NCBI RefSeq assembly: GCF_025398175.1
Contig: NZ_CP099734.1
Location: 124,001-188,000 of the forward strand
Direction of reading: 5' to 3'
DNA: 64,000 bases
Origin: Photobacterium sp. TY1-4
Lineage (GTDB): Bacteria > Pseudomonadota > Gammaproteobacteria > Enterobacterales > Vibrionaceae
Shown here: positions 36,201 through 46,570 of the stretch, in pieces
Layout: every line of letters begins with the position of its first letter
How positions within the stretch are numbered: the first letter of the stretch is position 1
Translations under genes and position numbers: made by a program
Notes under the pieces: generated by a model
The model's input: only the letters and a program-made list of their open reading frames with translations
Told to the model about the DNA's origin: nothing
Database searches by the model: none

Positions 36201-38303
36201 TTAGTTTTTCTGGCGTGAAACCCGAACCACGTTCGGCATCACCCGGATCCGGCGCATGATATTGGCCAGGTGGATCCGTCCCTTGGTCGTCAGGCGCACC
36301 GTGATGGTGTACAGGCGACCGTCTTTCTCTTCCGTCGACAGGCCCTGGATGTTGGAGCCGGTCGCGGCAATGGTGTTGGTCAGATCGGCCAGCGCACCCT
36401 GGTGGTTTTGCATGTCCACTTTGAGGTTGGTGACAAACTCCTGCTCGAAGTCTTCGCTCCACTCGACCGGCATGTATTTGTCCGGCTCTTTCTGGTAACC
36501 GCGGATGTTGGCACATTCTTCGCGGTGGATCACCAGACCTTTGCCCGGGCTGACATGGGCCATGATCGGGTCACCGTGGATCGGGTGACAGCAGTTGGCA
36601 AAGGTCAGCAGGATACCGTCAGCACCACGGATCGGCATGCTGTGGGCGGTTTCCTTGGCGTGGCCTTCCTCGCTGTTGCCGAGCAGGCGACGGGCGATGA
36701 CGACACTCATCCGCTCACCGAGACCGATGGCGGCCAGCAAATCGTCGATGGATTTCAGGCGCAGATCGCTCAGGGTTTGCGCCAGATGGTCCGGGTTGAT
36801 CTGATCGATACTCAGCTCGCCCAGCGCGTGGTTGAGCAGGCGGCGACCCAGGGTGATCGACTCGGCCCGGCGCATGGTCTTCAGCACCTGACGGATTTTG
36901 GTCCGGGCGCGGGAGGTGACCACATAGTTGAGCCAGGCGGCGTTCGGGCGGGCACCCGGCGCACAGATAATATCGACGGTCTGGCCGTTTTTCAGCGGCT
37001 TGCTCAGCGGATACGGCTGACGCTCGACCCGGGCACCGACACAGGCATTGCCGACATCGGTATGTACCGCGTAGGCAAAGTCGACGGCGGTGGCACCCAC
37101 CGGCAGTTCGACAATCCGGCCTTTCGGAGTGAAGACGTAAATCTCATCCGGGAACAGGTCAGATTTCACGTTCTCGATAAACTCAAACGAGCTGCCGGCG
37201 CTTTGTTGTAGTTCCAGCAGGCTCTGCATCCAGCGCTGGGCCTTGACCTGCGCGGTGGTGCCTGAGCTTTCGCCGTCCTTGTACGTCCAGTGTGCAGCGA
37301 CCCCTTTGTCGGCCATTTGGTCCATATCTTCAGTTCGGATCTGCACTTCCACCGGCACGCCGTGCGGGCCGACCAGCGAGGTGTGCAGCGACTGATAGCC
37401 ATTGGCTTTCGGGATCGCGATGTAGTCTTTCATCCGGCTCGGGCGTGGCTTGTACAGGTTGTGGACCTGGCCCAGCACCCGGTAGCTGGTATCGAGATCT
37501 TTGACCAGTACCCGGAAGGCGTAGATATCCATGATGGAATGGAAACGCTGCTCCTTGCTCTTCATCTTGTTATAGATGGAGTACAGGTTTTTCTCGCGTC
37601 CCAGCACCTTGGCATCGATCCCCGCGTCTTTGAGGCGGCCCTCAATTTCGGCGTGGATCTTGTTAATCATTTCTTTGCGGTTGCCGCGCGCAGAGGCGAC
37701 GACTTCTTTCAGCACCCGGTAGCGATTGGGGTAAAGGGCTTCGAAACCCAGCTCTTCGAGCTCGGTCTTGATATTGTGGATCCCCAGACGGTGGGCCAGC
37801 GGTGCAAAGATTTCGAGGGTTTCGCGGGCAATCCGGCGGCGTTTGTCCGGACGCAGGGCACCCAGGGTGCGCATATTGTGCGTGCGGTCGGCCAGCTTGA
37901 TCAGGATCACGCGGATATCATGGGCCATGGCCATGATCATCTTGCGGAAGTTTTCCGCCTGCGCTTCTTTGCGGTCGCGGAATTTGAGTTTGTCCAGCTT
38001 GGAGACGCCATCCACCAGGTCTGCGACGGTTGCGCCGAAGCGGCTGTCGAGATCGTCTTTGGTGACCTCGGTGTCTTCGATCACGTCGTGCAGCAGCGCA
38101 GACATCAGTGTTTCGTAATCCAGGCGCATTTCCGCCAGGATCCGGGCTACGGCAATCGGATGGATGATGTAAGGTTCGCCGCTGGAGCGGGTTTGCCCTT
38201 CGTGGGCGTCGCGCGCAACGAGGTACGCCTGCCTGAGCGCTTCAATTTGTGGCTCAGGCAGGTACTCGATGACGACTTCTTTCAGGCTATCAAAGAGATA
38301 CAA
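36201..38303 (-). CDS. spoT: bifunctional (p)ppGpp synthetase/hydrolase SpoT
   Basis: SpoT makes and degrades the alarmone (p)ppGpp in response to starvation. The 700-residue protein has the N-terminal HD hydrolase domain with an intact metal site (LLHDVIEDTEVTKDDL, about residue 70), the synthetase domain (YRVLGQVHNLYKPRPSRMKDYIAIPKANGYQSLHT is split here: YRVLGQVHNL and KANGYQSLHTSL), a TGS domain (IYVFTPKGRIVELPVGATAVDFAY), the helical and zinc-finger-like region with FANCCHPIHGD, and the C-terminal ACT domain. It overlaps no neighbour and follows rpoZ by 18 bases. Confidence 0.98.
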   Translation of the reverse strand: MYLFDSLKEVVIEYLPEPQIEALRQAYLVARDAHEGQTRSSGEPYIIHPIAVARILAEMRLDYETLMSALLHDVIEDTEVTKDDLDSRFGATVADLVDGVSKLDKLKFRDRKEAQAENFRKMIMAMAHDIRVILIKLADRTHNMRTLGALRPDKRRRIARETLEIFAPLAHRLGIHNIKTELEELGFEALYPNRYRVLKEVVASARGNRKEMINKIHAEIEGRLKDAGIDAKVLGREKNLYSIYNKMKSKEQRFHSIMDIYAFRVLVKDLDTSYRVLGQVHNLYKPRPSRMKDYIAIPKANGYQSLHTSLVGPHGVPVEVQIRTEDMDQMADKGVAAHWTYKDGESSGTTAQVKAQRWMQSLLELQQSAGSSFEFIENVKSDLFPDEIYVFTPKGRIVELPVGATAVDFAYAVHTDVGNACVGARVERQPYPLSKPLKNGQTVDIICAPGARPNAAWLNYVVTSRARTKIRQVLKTMRRAESITLGRRLLNHALGELSIDQINPDHLAQTLSDLRLKSIDDLLAAIGLGERMSVVIARRLLGNSEEGHAKETAHSMPIRGADGILLTFANCCHPIHGDPIMAHVSPGKGLVIHREECANIRGYQKEPDKYMPVEWSEDFEQEFVTNLKVDMQNHQGALADLTNTIAATGSNIQGLSTEEKDGRLYTITVRLTTKGRIHLANIMRRIRVMPNVVRVSRQKN

Positions 38304-38321
38304 TTCGCCCGGTTCCCTGAA

Positions 38322-38597
38322 TTAACGGTGGTCGCCTGCAATCGCGCTCACAGCTGCTAGCTCTGCCGCTTCTTGCTCTTGAAGTTCCTGACGCTCACGG
38401 GCATCCAGGATGTCTTTGGTGATCAGACCTTCTTCGATCTCGCGCAGGGCGATCACGGTGTACTTGTCGTTTTCTTCCGGAACCAGTGGATCCTTACCGC
38501 CAGTTTGCATCTGACGAGCGCGGCGTGAAGCAATTTGGATCAGATCGAAACGGTTGCCAATTTTATCAACAGCGTCTTGAACGGTTACGCGTGCCAT
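38322..38597 (-). CDS. rpoZ: RNA polymerase omega subunit
   Basis: Omega helps assemble RNA polymerase and forms one ppGpp site. The 91-residue protein starts [20 protein letters not shown], the universal omega signature, and has RRARQM and [19 protein letters not shown]. An appropriate GGAG site precedes it. It sits between gmk and spoT as in E. coli. Confidence 0.98.
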   Translation of the reverse strand: MARVTVQDAVDKIGNRFDLIQIASRRARQMQTGGKDPLVPEENDKYTVIALREIEEGLITKDILDARERQELQEQEAAELAAVSAIAGDHR

Positions 38598-38651
38598 GGA
38601 GGACTCCAGTGGTTATCTACAAATAAAAGATGGAAAATTGTACAAAAATAG

Positions 38652-39281
<630 letters not shown>

Positions 39282-39505
39282 TCATCCACTCAGTGTTAGA
39301 AGGGCGCGCAGATTACCATGATCCGCCGGGAATTGAAATTCTCTGCCTGCCTGAAAAATCATCTTTTTCTGATCTGAAGCGCTTCTTATTAATCCTAGAT
39401 GGCTTTTGGCAAAAAAGGGGGAGGTGGCCGGGCTGCGGCGTGACAGCCCGGTGAGAGAGGTGAGTGTCCCGCGACAGGTGGGCTTGTGCGACGGGTAGGC
39501 TTGCG

Positions 39506-40717
39506 TTACGCCGGTGCGGTGTCGGTTGGCTCATTCTGTACCGGCGCGGCAGTTGTGGCCGTGTTCGAACGGTCAAGCAGCAAGGTCAGCAAGCCGAGCA
39601 TGGCGATGGCGATCCCGACCCACATCGGTGCGTGGAGGCTGTAGCCCCAGTCCAGCACCTGTCCGCTGGCATAGCTGCCGAACATGATCCCGAGGGTGAT
39701 CACCGAGGCATGGACGGTGTTGACCAGCGGCCGCTCGCCGTTCGGGACCTGCATCACCCGGCTGACCATCGCCGGGTTCATGCTGATCCCGGTCAGGCCG
39801 AGCCCGAGGACGGCGATGACGGCTGCCCAGGGCTGATGGACCTGCAGGGCCAGCAGTGCCAGGAACAGGCTCTGCAACACCAGGCCGCAAGCGAGGATGC
39901 GCAGGTTACGCTGGCCGGCCAGCCGGGCGACGACGTGATTGCCGAACAGCATGGCGATCCCGTAGGCAAACAGCAGCCAGGTGACGCTGTGGTGCGCAAA
40001 GCCGGCCAACTGGGTCAGGATCGGGACGAAGTAGCTGAACGCAGCATAAGTCGTGCCGATGACACAGAAACTGGTGGCAAAGACGGCCCAGAGCTGGCGG
40101 TTGCCAAACGCTGCCAACTCCTGACGCAGGCCGATTTTTGGGGCGGCGGGTAAGGTGGGGAGCAGCACGGCCGTGCCCAGGGCTGCCAGCACGGTCAGGA
40201 TGACCACGAACCAGAAGCTGGCGCGCCAGCCGTAATATTCGCCGACCAGGCTCGCCAGCGGCAGTCCGAGAATGGTGCCGACCATGATCCCGGCCAACAC
40301 GATGGCGACGGCGCGGATCCCCAGCTCGGGCGCGACCAGGCGGTGACAGGTGCCCAGCGCGGTGCCGAAGAAAGCCCCGGACACGGCACCGGTGATCAGC
40401 CGGGAGACGATCAGCATGGGATAATTCTGGGCCAGTGCCCCCAGAATTTCGCCGACGATAAAGAGCGCAAACAACAGGTAGAGGATTTTCTTCGGCGGCT
40501 GGGTTCCCAGCCCCAGCGTCAGCAGCGGGCCGCCGAGCGCCATGGCAGCGGCATAGATAGAAACCAGATAGCCGACCTGGGAGATGGAGATGTCCAGATC
40601 CCGGGCCATTTGCGGCATCATGCCCAGTACCTGCAACTCGCAGTTGATCATGGCGAAAATGCCCAGGGCCAGGACATAAACGGAAACCGGTATGCTCGGT
40701 TTGGCGGTGGTGTGCAT
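39506..40717 (-). CDS. MFS transporter, DHA1 (AraJ/YdhP-like) drug or sugar exporter
   Basis: A 403-residue, twelve-helix major facilitator. The N-terminal pattern (YVLALGIFAMINCELQVLGMMPQMARDLDIS split across the first helix, then VGYLVSIYAAAMALGGPLLT) and MVGTILGLPLASLVGEYYGW resemble the DHA1 AraJ/YdhP group, whose substrates are mostly unknown. It is divergent from a LysR gene across 88 bases, the usual layout of a regulator and its target exporter. A GC-rich inverted repeat (CCGGGCTG, 39428-39451) follows its stop, with a T-run ten bases further on, and may terminate it. Confidence 0.85.
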   Translation of the reverse strand: MHTTAKPSIPVSVYVLALGIFAMINCELQVLGMMPQMARDLDISISQVGYLVSIYAAAMALGGPLLTLGLGTQPPKKILYLLFALFIVGEILGALAQNYPMLIVSRLITGAVSGAFFGTALGTCHRLVAPELGIRAVAIVLAGIMVGTILGLPLASLVGEYYGWRASFWFVVILTVLAALGTAVLLPTLPAAPKIGLRQELAAFGNRQLWAVFATSFCVIGTTYAAFSYFVPILTQLAGFAHHSVTWLLFAYGIAMLFGNHVVARLAGQRNLRILACGLVLQSLFLALLALQVHQPWAAVIAVLGLGLTGISMNPAMVSRVMQVPNGERPLVNTVHASVITLGIMFGSYASGQVLDWGYSLHAPMWVGIAIAMLGLLTLLLDRSNTATTAAPVQNEPTDTAPA

Positions 40718-40805
40718 AAGCGATCCTTGTTATGGAGTGGATGTCACTTGCACCAGTATCACTTATGCAATAAGTTTGATTAACCCGGTCACTCTCCTTT
40801 CAGTA

Positions 40806-41750
40806 ATGAATAAAATCATGGATCTCAATGCGATTCGCCAGTTTCTCAAGGTCGCCGAATGTCTGAGCTTTACCGATGCGGCGGCCCAGCTCGGGGTGAC
40901 CCAGTCCGGGGTCTCTCGTGCGGTCAGCCGCTTGGAGCACCAGCTTGGGGTGCGCCTGCTGCACCGCAATACCCGTCGCCTGAGTCTGACCCCGGACGGT
41001 ATGGTGTTTTATGAGCGAAGTGCCCCGCTGCTGGGCGATCTGGAGGCACTCGGCCAGGAGTTGCAGGACCGTCGCAGTTCTCCCTCGGGACGGCTGAAAG
41101 TCAGTGCGCCGTCGGCATTCGGGCGGGTGGTTCTGATGCCGATCCTGGCCCGGCTGCTGGTAGCGCATCCGCAACTGAACATCGAAGTGGTGATGAGCGA
41201 TCGCATCGTCGATTTGGTGGAAGAAGGCTTTGATGCCGTGCTGCGCACGGGGGAGATCCGGGATCAGCGTCTGATTGCCCGGCCGCTGGCCCCACTGACC
41301 TGGCAGACGCTCGCTTCGCCGGAGTATCTGGCCCGCCAAGGCATGCCAGTGTATCCGGATGAGCTGGCCGCGCACAACTGCCTGCAAGTGCGCAATCCGC
41401 ATACCGGGCGCCCGGTGCGCTGGCGTTTCACTGAAGCAAATCAGGAGAGAATGTTAGCTGTGGATGGCAACCTGGTGTTCGACCACGGCGATCCGCTGCT
41501 TGATGCCGCGCGGCTCGGGGTCGGGGTGGTGCAGGTGATGACTTTCTTTGCCCGCGAGGCGATCGCCCGCGGCGAGCTGCAACCGATCCTGACCGAGTTC
41601 AATCCCCCGGCACACAAGCTGTCGCTGGTCCATCAACCCTCAAAGCTGCATTCAGCCAAACTACGGGTGTTTAAAGAAGCCTTGCTGGCCGAGTGGGGCG
41701 AAGCCCCGGTGCCGCAGCGTATCCAGGAGGAAGCGCGGGGTCGGAAATAA
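40806..41750 (+). CDS. LysR-family transcriptional regulator
   Basis: A 314-residue regulator. The N-terminal helix-turn-helix reads DLNAIRQFLKVAECLSFTDAAAQLGVTQSGVSRAVSRLE in the standard LysR pattern (residues 6-44, quoted as key segment FTDAAAQLGVTQSGVSRA), and the periplasmic-binding-like domain follows with RLKVSAPSAFGRVVLMP. ATG 40806 is chosen; ATG 40818 is four codons later and also possible, and no ribosome-binding site is strong. It probably controls the divergent MFS gene. Confidence 0.9.
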   Translation: MNKIMDLNAIRQFLKVAECLSFTDAAAQLGVTQSGVSRAVSRLEHQLGVRLLHRNTRRLSLTPDGMVFYERSAPLLGDLEALGQELQDRRSSPSGRLKVSAPSAFGRVVLMPILARLLVAHPQLNIEVVMSDRIVDLVEEGFDAVLRTGEIRDQRLIARPLAPLTWQTLASPEYLARQGMPVYPDELAAHNCLQVRNPHTGRPVRWRFTEANQERMLAVDGNLVFDHGDPLLDAARLGVGVVQVMTFFAREAIARGELQPILTEFNPPAHKLSLVHQPSKLHSAKLRVFKEALLAEWGEAPVPQRIQEEARGRK

Positions 41751-41834
41751 AGTTATTTGTGTCGCCATTTGATGAAAGGCAACTCCTCAATTACTTTTAC
41801 TTCATACGTTGTAGCGTATAGTGACCAGTATCAC

Positions 41835-42476
41835 CTACTCAGATAGATAATCAGAGAATTGGCTACGGCGAAGGTCATCTACGAGCAGCTGAATCCGCTG
41901 TTGTTGCTCGTTATCGGCATCGCAGATCCCACCAAGCCAAGCGAGCAGCATCCGGTCCGCAGGGAAGAACCACTCCTTAAGGGCTTTATCCTGTCGAATA
42001 CCGTTATTTATCCACTCGTCAAACTCGGCAGCCTGCTCCTGATTGTTGGGTAGGGTGTTGCATCTTAAAGCATTGTCTTCAAAGGCATAGCGAACCTGAT
42101 TGAGATGAGCCTGTACGCTGCGGTCGGTACCTGTGGTGACATGATATTTGCCAAAGCGTGACATTAAGGTGTTCAGCATGGGGGTTAAGTGGTCTTCGCT
42201 CCAAAGTTGCAGTGCTTCGCCTTGCCACATCAGGTTGTTTATCCAACGTTCAAAGAACAGGTTGAGAAACCCCTCCCAATCCCCCTTTTTGAGGTCGGCA
42301 AATACCATGGCATAGCGGGTATATTGCTCCATGGCGATGAGCACATGCTTGCGTTTGACAGTAAACGCATGGATCTGCCAGTGGGCTAGTGGCTTTGGCG
42401 TTGATGGCTTTACCTCGTTTTTGCTCTGCTTTCCCCTACTGGGGTCTGCTGCGGTGAGTATCCGTTTGCCTGTCAA
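41835..42476 (-). CDS. DUF6933-like protein, start uncertain
   Basis: The 213-codon frame has features of the DUF6933 group: WQIHAFTVKRKHVLIAMEQYTRYAMVFADLKK followed by an amphipathic helix-rich region (key pattern HVLIAMEQYTRYAMVF). Function unknown. No good start is visible: the frame opens at TTG 42476 with no ribosome-binding site, and the first 25 residues are lysine/serine/proline-rich and unlike the family. A second minus-strand frame from ATG 42549 runs into the same region before stopping, so a frameshift near the N-terminus is possible. AT-rich compared with its neighbours; first gene of the island. Confidence 0.5.
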   Translation of the reverse strand: MTGKRILTAADPSRGKQSKNEVKPSTPKPLAHWQIHAFTVKRKHVLIAMEQYTRYAMVFADLKKGDWEGFLNLFFERWINNLMWQGEALQLWSEDHLTPMLNTLMSRFGKYHVTTGTDRSVQAHLNQVRYAFEDNALRCNTLPNNQEQAAEFDEWINNGIRQDKALKEWFFPADRMLLAWLGGICDADNEQQQRIQLLVDDLRRSQFSDYLSE

Positions 42477-42661
42477 TAATCGTATTTTTGCATAAAGCAG
42501 AAGGGAAGTCGTAACAGATTTTGGCGTTATGTGATTGAGAGAAAATCATTTGTGTCATCGTGAAGTGTGGGTCAACACCCTATAAATCAATGTGTTGATT
42601 TTTAAATACATTTATCGGCTTTCATCATGATTCATACAGCAAGGCGACCTTTCCAACATTA
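42477..42661. other. AT-rich region upstream of the DUF6933-like gene
   Basis: Together with the IS5-type remnant and 43034-43302 this makes more than 800 bases without an intact gene. An ATG at 42549 (minus) opens a 37-codon frame that may be the displaced N-terminus of the DUF6933-like gene. Otherwise nothing was recognised. Confidence 0.35.
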
Positions 42662-43033
42662 CTCGACCAAACTTATCGCAAGATAAAATCGATATCAGGT
42701 GACGGCGCTTATGATACCAGGTTGTGCTATCAAGCGATTCACCGGAAAAAGGCACGTCGGCTTATTCCTCCAAGAGCTGGGGTGTAGTGGTCACCTCAAG
42801 AATGTTGTAGTGGCAAACCAGCGATTTTACGGCAGCAGCGAACACTGGAAAAAGATAAGTGGCTACCACCGTAGTTCAATCTCAGAAACAGCGATGTTGA
42901 GATATAAGCGGTTACTTGGCTCAGCTTTAAGTTTGCGAGATTACAACGCTCAAGTCGGGAAGCACTTGCTGCCGTCCGTGCGTTGAACAAATTAACAAGG
43001 CTAGGTACGCCCGTAAACCACAAAGTAAGCTAA
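42662..43033 (+). pseudogene. decayed IS5-family (IS903-type) transposase remnant
   Basis: Fragments of an IS5-family DDE transposase appear in three frames. One reads SGDGAYDTRLCYQAIHRKKA and RRLIPPRAGV (DDE aspartate region); the next VVANQRFYGSSEHWKKISGYH and RSSISETAMLRYKRLLGSAL; a last shift after KHLLPSVR continues ALNKLTRLGTPVN to a TAA at 43031. The glutamate of the triad lies in SISETAM. The N-terminal half is missing and there are at least two frameshifts, so it is inactive. No terminal repeats were recognised. Confidence 0.8.
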
Positions 43034-43302
43034 ATCATGACTTATGTTGGGTTGATCTGCTGGATTCTCTGATTTGAACAACAAAGTCGCTCTCGCACAC
43101 AATCACTCGGAGGGGCTGCCTACATGAACCCTTGCACACTGCTAATAAATAGATCTTGAAGGCCTTTGTTCCCTGCAAAATTCATCCGTTAATTATTCGT
43201 GTAATGAAGTGTAATAGAGTGCAGGGCTCTATTAATTTAAATTGGCATTTAAGCGGTATTTTTAAACTCAATGACTAACCAACTGATTAAAAGGAATGTG
43301 TT

Positions 43303-44133
43303 ATGGGTTCTTCTCCAAGTTTTCAAAAAGTTGCCATAGATGTCTCAAAAGAAATGCGAGATACGTATACCAAAGAAGGAGATGCTGAATTTATAGAACT
43401 GCAAAAAAAGTATTTCAAGCACCCAGAAGAAAACCAAATAATCCTGGAAGGAGGTTCATGCGACGTACAATCTGTAGAGGGCTCGCCGACTTTCAACATA
43501 ATGAATACAGTTCAAGGCTTGGCTAAAGCTCTGATTATGGAAAAAGACAGGTACAAGTTTGACTTGACCAATGTCACTATCAATGCTTCTTCAAAGCAGA
43601 ATTACGAAGCGTTATTGAAGGAAAAAGGTGGAGAAGACCCACTTTTATTTAGCCCGGAAGGTTCTATCGCATTAGCTTGTTTTTCTTCAATACAGGATAC
43701 TATAGATGCTGTTAGTGGTGAAGACAAAGAGGGCACGACGTCTTCACGCTCCTCATTTTCTACTATCGGCATAGGCGTGCGTTTACTCGTTGTGGCGAAC
43801 AGTGAGATTCGTGAAATCACTGAGGATGAAGCTGCAAAAAAAGGCAGAATACGTGTTATTTATATCCAATATCAACTGGTATGGAGCCCAGATTTGTTTT
43901 TGGACGATACATTAATAGGGGAGCTATATCTTAATGAAGAAGCAGTTATAAAAAATTTGGAGTCCGTAAACCAGCTTGAGCGGAAAGCACTCGATTTACA
44001 ATTGGATGGGAAAATAAACGAAGCTCAGGTATTAATTGATGCATGTGCAGGGTGGACTGAACGATCGCAGCAAAAATTGGAACAAATTAAGGAACTGCTC
44101 AAACACTTCAAACAAACAGAAGTCGTGAGCTGA
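43303..44133 (+). CDS. unrecognised 276-residue protein in AT-rich island
   Basis: I do not recognise this protein. It has no signal peptide or membrane segment. The first 215 residues look like a mixed alpha/beta fold (EENQIILEGGSCDVQSVEG, FDLTNVTINASSKQNY, IGIGVRLLVVANSEIREI, RIRVIYIQYQLVWSPDLFLD); the last 60 residues are helical and charged, with heptad-like leucines (NLESVNQLERKALDLQLDG, WTERSQQKLEQIKELLKHF). AAGGA lies eight bases before ATG 43303, so translation is likely. Codon use is AT-rich, unlike flanking housekeeping genes, and IS remnants lie on both sides, which points to horizontal acquisition. Confidence 0.7.
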   Translation: MGSSPSFQKVAIDVSKEMRDTYTKEGDAEFIELQKKYFKHPEENQIILEGGSCDVQSVEGSPTFNIMNTVQGLAKALIMEKDRYKFDLTNVTINASSKQNYEALLKEKGGEDPLLFSPEGSIALACFSSIQDTIDAVSGEDKEGTTSSRSSFSTIGIGVRLLVVANSEIREITEDEAAKKGRIRVIYIQYQLVWSPDLFLDDTLIGELYLNEEAVIKNLESVNQLERKALDLQLDGKINEAQVLIDACAGWTERSQQKLEQIKELLKHFKQTEVVS

Positions 44134-44206
44134 ACATCCGGATTGTTGTGACTGACATTTTTAGTGGCACTGAATATAAGCTAGATTTATTTTCTGGTTG
44201 GTGATG

Positions 44207-44216
44207 TGGAAACACT
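44207..44216 (+). repeat. left target-site duplication of the IS4-family element
   Basis: TGGAAACACT, repeated exactly at 46670-46679 on the other side of the element. Confidence 0.85.
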
Positions 44217-44306
44217 CATAGACAGGACCTTAAGCATTAATATTTTCATAAATTCCATCTAAGGTTCTGTCTTTCTTGTATTTTCTCTGGGCTGATTTAC
44301 GAGCAT

Positions 44307-44480
44307 TTATTGATATATATATACGATAGCACACTCCAATCGTCCTGATATTTCAGACCTTGCTTGGTGCATCAAGCTTTCCAATATTGGAAGTAGCCAA
44401 ACATCAACATTTTTTGCCGCTTTTAATACAGATACTGACGGCAGGCTGGTTATGGCGATACTTCGCCGAACCATCAGCGC
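44307..44480 (-). pseudogene. C-terminal part of the split IS4-family transposase
   Basis: This segment encodes ALMVRRSIAITSLPSVSVLK, AAKNVDVWLLPILESLMHQA and a short tail, the C-terminus of the IS4-type transposase whose N-terminal part is at 45544-46570. The two halves join in frame when the IS630-type element and one TA are removed, giving about 400 residues. Confidence 0.85.
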
Positions 44481-44482
44481 TA

Positions 44483-45541
44483 AATAGCTGATCCTAATAG
44501 TGCTACATTTTGATAATCCCATGCCCGCCTCCTGGAAATGGTGATACGTTGTCCATGAAGAACTTCACCTGCCGAAGAAGTTGCCACATATAGCTACATT
44601 TGTGGTTCCGTGTGATGGTTTCATGCAGCGCATTCCACAGCCGCTCGATAACATTGACCCAAGGCGAATAAACAGGCTGAAACCGCAAAATGAACTTGGG
44701 ATTTTGTTTTAGCCAGGCTTGTGTTTTTCGGCTCTTATGAATGATGTAGTTATCCAGGATAAGTGTGATCGTTTTTGCGCCACGATAGTGGCGCTTGAGT
44801 TTCTCTAACATCGCGATGAATAACTCTGAGTTTTTGCTGGCCTTTCATCACCCAATCAGCACCGATTTTAGGGTTTAAATTGATATCAACTTCATCCTCG
44901 TAAAAGACAGGATGTCTTGCATAGCAATTGGCTAAGGCTTGATTGATTTTATCCATCTTTTCAGTGCGATGCGGATCTCTGATACAGAGTGTTGGCGCTG
45001 CTCGTCGCCAAACAATGCCAGCTTTAGGTAACCAGCGACGGACAGTTGAGGCGGCAACGGATGAACGAAACAATTTGTTCAATTCCAGTGTCAGCAGCTC
45101 GGTACTCCAGCGGCTTCGCTGATATCCTAAATCCTGTGGTGATAGCTGAATCAGAAGTACTAACATAGAAAGCATTTCATTCATGGGTAACAGCGGTGGA
45201 CGGCCGGTATCCATTGATTTCAACCCGTCCATACCACACTCAGTAAACCAGTTAATCCAGCGTCCGATAGAGGAGCGAGCAGCACCAGTCAGGGCATGAA
45301 CTTCAACGATAGACTTACCATCATGCAGGGCAAGAAGTGCAATTAATCGACGGGCAAAACCTTTATCTGCTGTTGATTGAATCGCTTTGTGCATTCTTCG
45401 ACGTTCCGGACGTGGAATCGGTGCTATGATGGCCATTGCTCAGTCCTCTGCGTGGATATGATTTGGTGTGGTAACTGATCAGATCGCACAATTTGGACTG
45501 AGTTCCCTTCCCTGAGAGATCTACTATTAGGAACAGCTATT
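44483..45541 (-). mobile_element. IS630-family insertion sequence nested in the IS4 transposase gene
   Basis: The 1,059-base element has terminal inverted repeats AATAGCTGATCCTAATAGTG (left) and AATAGCTGTTCCTAATAGTA (right, complement), 18 of 20 matching. It is flanked by TA dinucleotides (44481-44482 and 45542-45543), the duplication made by IS630/Tc1-type transposition. It carries one decayed transposase gene on the minus strand. Confidence 0.9.
44503..45436 (-). pseudogene. IS630-family transposase with internal deletion and frameshift
   Basis: The N-terminal part (from ATG 45436) has helix-turn-helix regions (FARRLIALLALHDGKSIVEV, GAARSSIGRWINWFTECGMD) and the first DDE aspartate in FYEDEVDINLNPKIGADW. 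After MKGQQK near 44831 the frame changes: the reading continues as KNSELFIAMLEKLKRHYRGA, with the second aspartate in TLILDNYIIHKS and the glutamate in VNVIERLWNALHETITRN. Some 40-50 residues expected between these parts are missing, so a deletion created the frameshift. The enzyme cannot be functional. Confidence 0.88.
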
Positions 45542-46570
45542 TAGTAAACTGGCCCAAATCAGCCCCTCAGCAATGGCTTTTTGTGCCGTTACAAAACGAC
45601 GCCAATTCGTATGCGATTTTAACTCCTTGAATAGCAACTCAATTTTCCACCGGCACCGATAGAGCGCCATGATATCGTCTGCTGAAAATTGTGATGTCGG
45701 CAAGGTTGTCAGCCACAGACAGAAACGTTTTTCTTCAGCGAACCAACGACGCACCACCCGGAACTCATACTTTCCTCGCTTGCATCTCAGGTCAAGAACT
45801 TCGGAGCGGTTAGTTTTTCGGCTAACATCCTTGAGTTTCATATCTATTAATTTTGGTAATCGCCGACCATTGCCATTGTGGGCATCAACAATTGTTGGGT
45901 TAAGTGATTTACCGCCACGGACGATAAAATGGCCGTTATGACGAGAAAGTTGCTCGAAATAACTAAAATCCAAATAGCCAGCATCAGCTAAAAGCAATTT
46001 TTTCTCTATGTTGCCAGGTGTGGGTAAGTACGTCCGCTCAGATGCTGTATCTGCCGTTACTGTCATCGTTTTTGGTGACTGGTCAAACAGCGACATGGTC
46101 ATATGACATTCAATCGCAGCTGGATAGTTTTTGAAGCGGCTTGGAAAAACCTCACGAAGTCCGTCGTGAACTCGGAAAGAACTGCCATCTTGCAGAATAA
46201 CATCGTCGAAATGAGATAACTTTGCTGGCATTGAGCGTGAACTCTTCTGGAGCAGCTGAGCTGTTGCAAATTTGACCAGTTCTTTCATAAAGTCGGAAAA
46301 ACTATCTTTTCGCAACTGGTTATGAAAAGGCTTATAAGCAACATTTTGTTTCTCACTCAGGCACATCCCGTTGAACTGGCGATGTAGATCGGCAATGGAG
46401 TGGCAGTTGCCCTTACTCAAAGCCGCGAGAAGGCTGAGTACCAAATGCTGAGGCTGAATTGCTCTGACCCGCAGAGTAAAACCACATCTTCTTGCAGTTT
46501 TTTCGAGAAAGTTGGCATCGAAGAATTGCATAAGTTGCTTCTTTAAAGAGATAATCGTCATCGGCTTCAC
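45542..46570 (-). pseudogene. N-terminal part of the split IS4-family transposase
   Basis: ATG 46570 opens a frame that ends just past the nested IS630 junction. It has the IS4-type DDE residues (first in SHFDDVILQDGSSF, second in LLADAGYLDFSYF) and the YREK-like signature around RCRWKIELLFKELKSHTNW, which carries the catalytic glutamate. All catalytic motifs are in this half; it lacks only the C-terminal 57 residues. The frame beyond 45544 reads into the inserted element (NSCS, stop). Confidence 0.88.
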
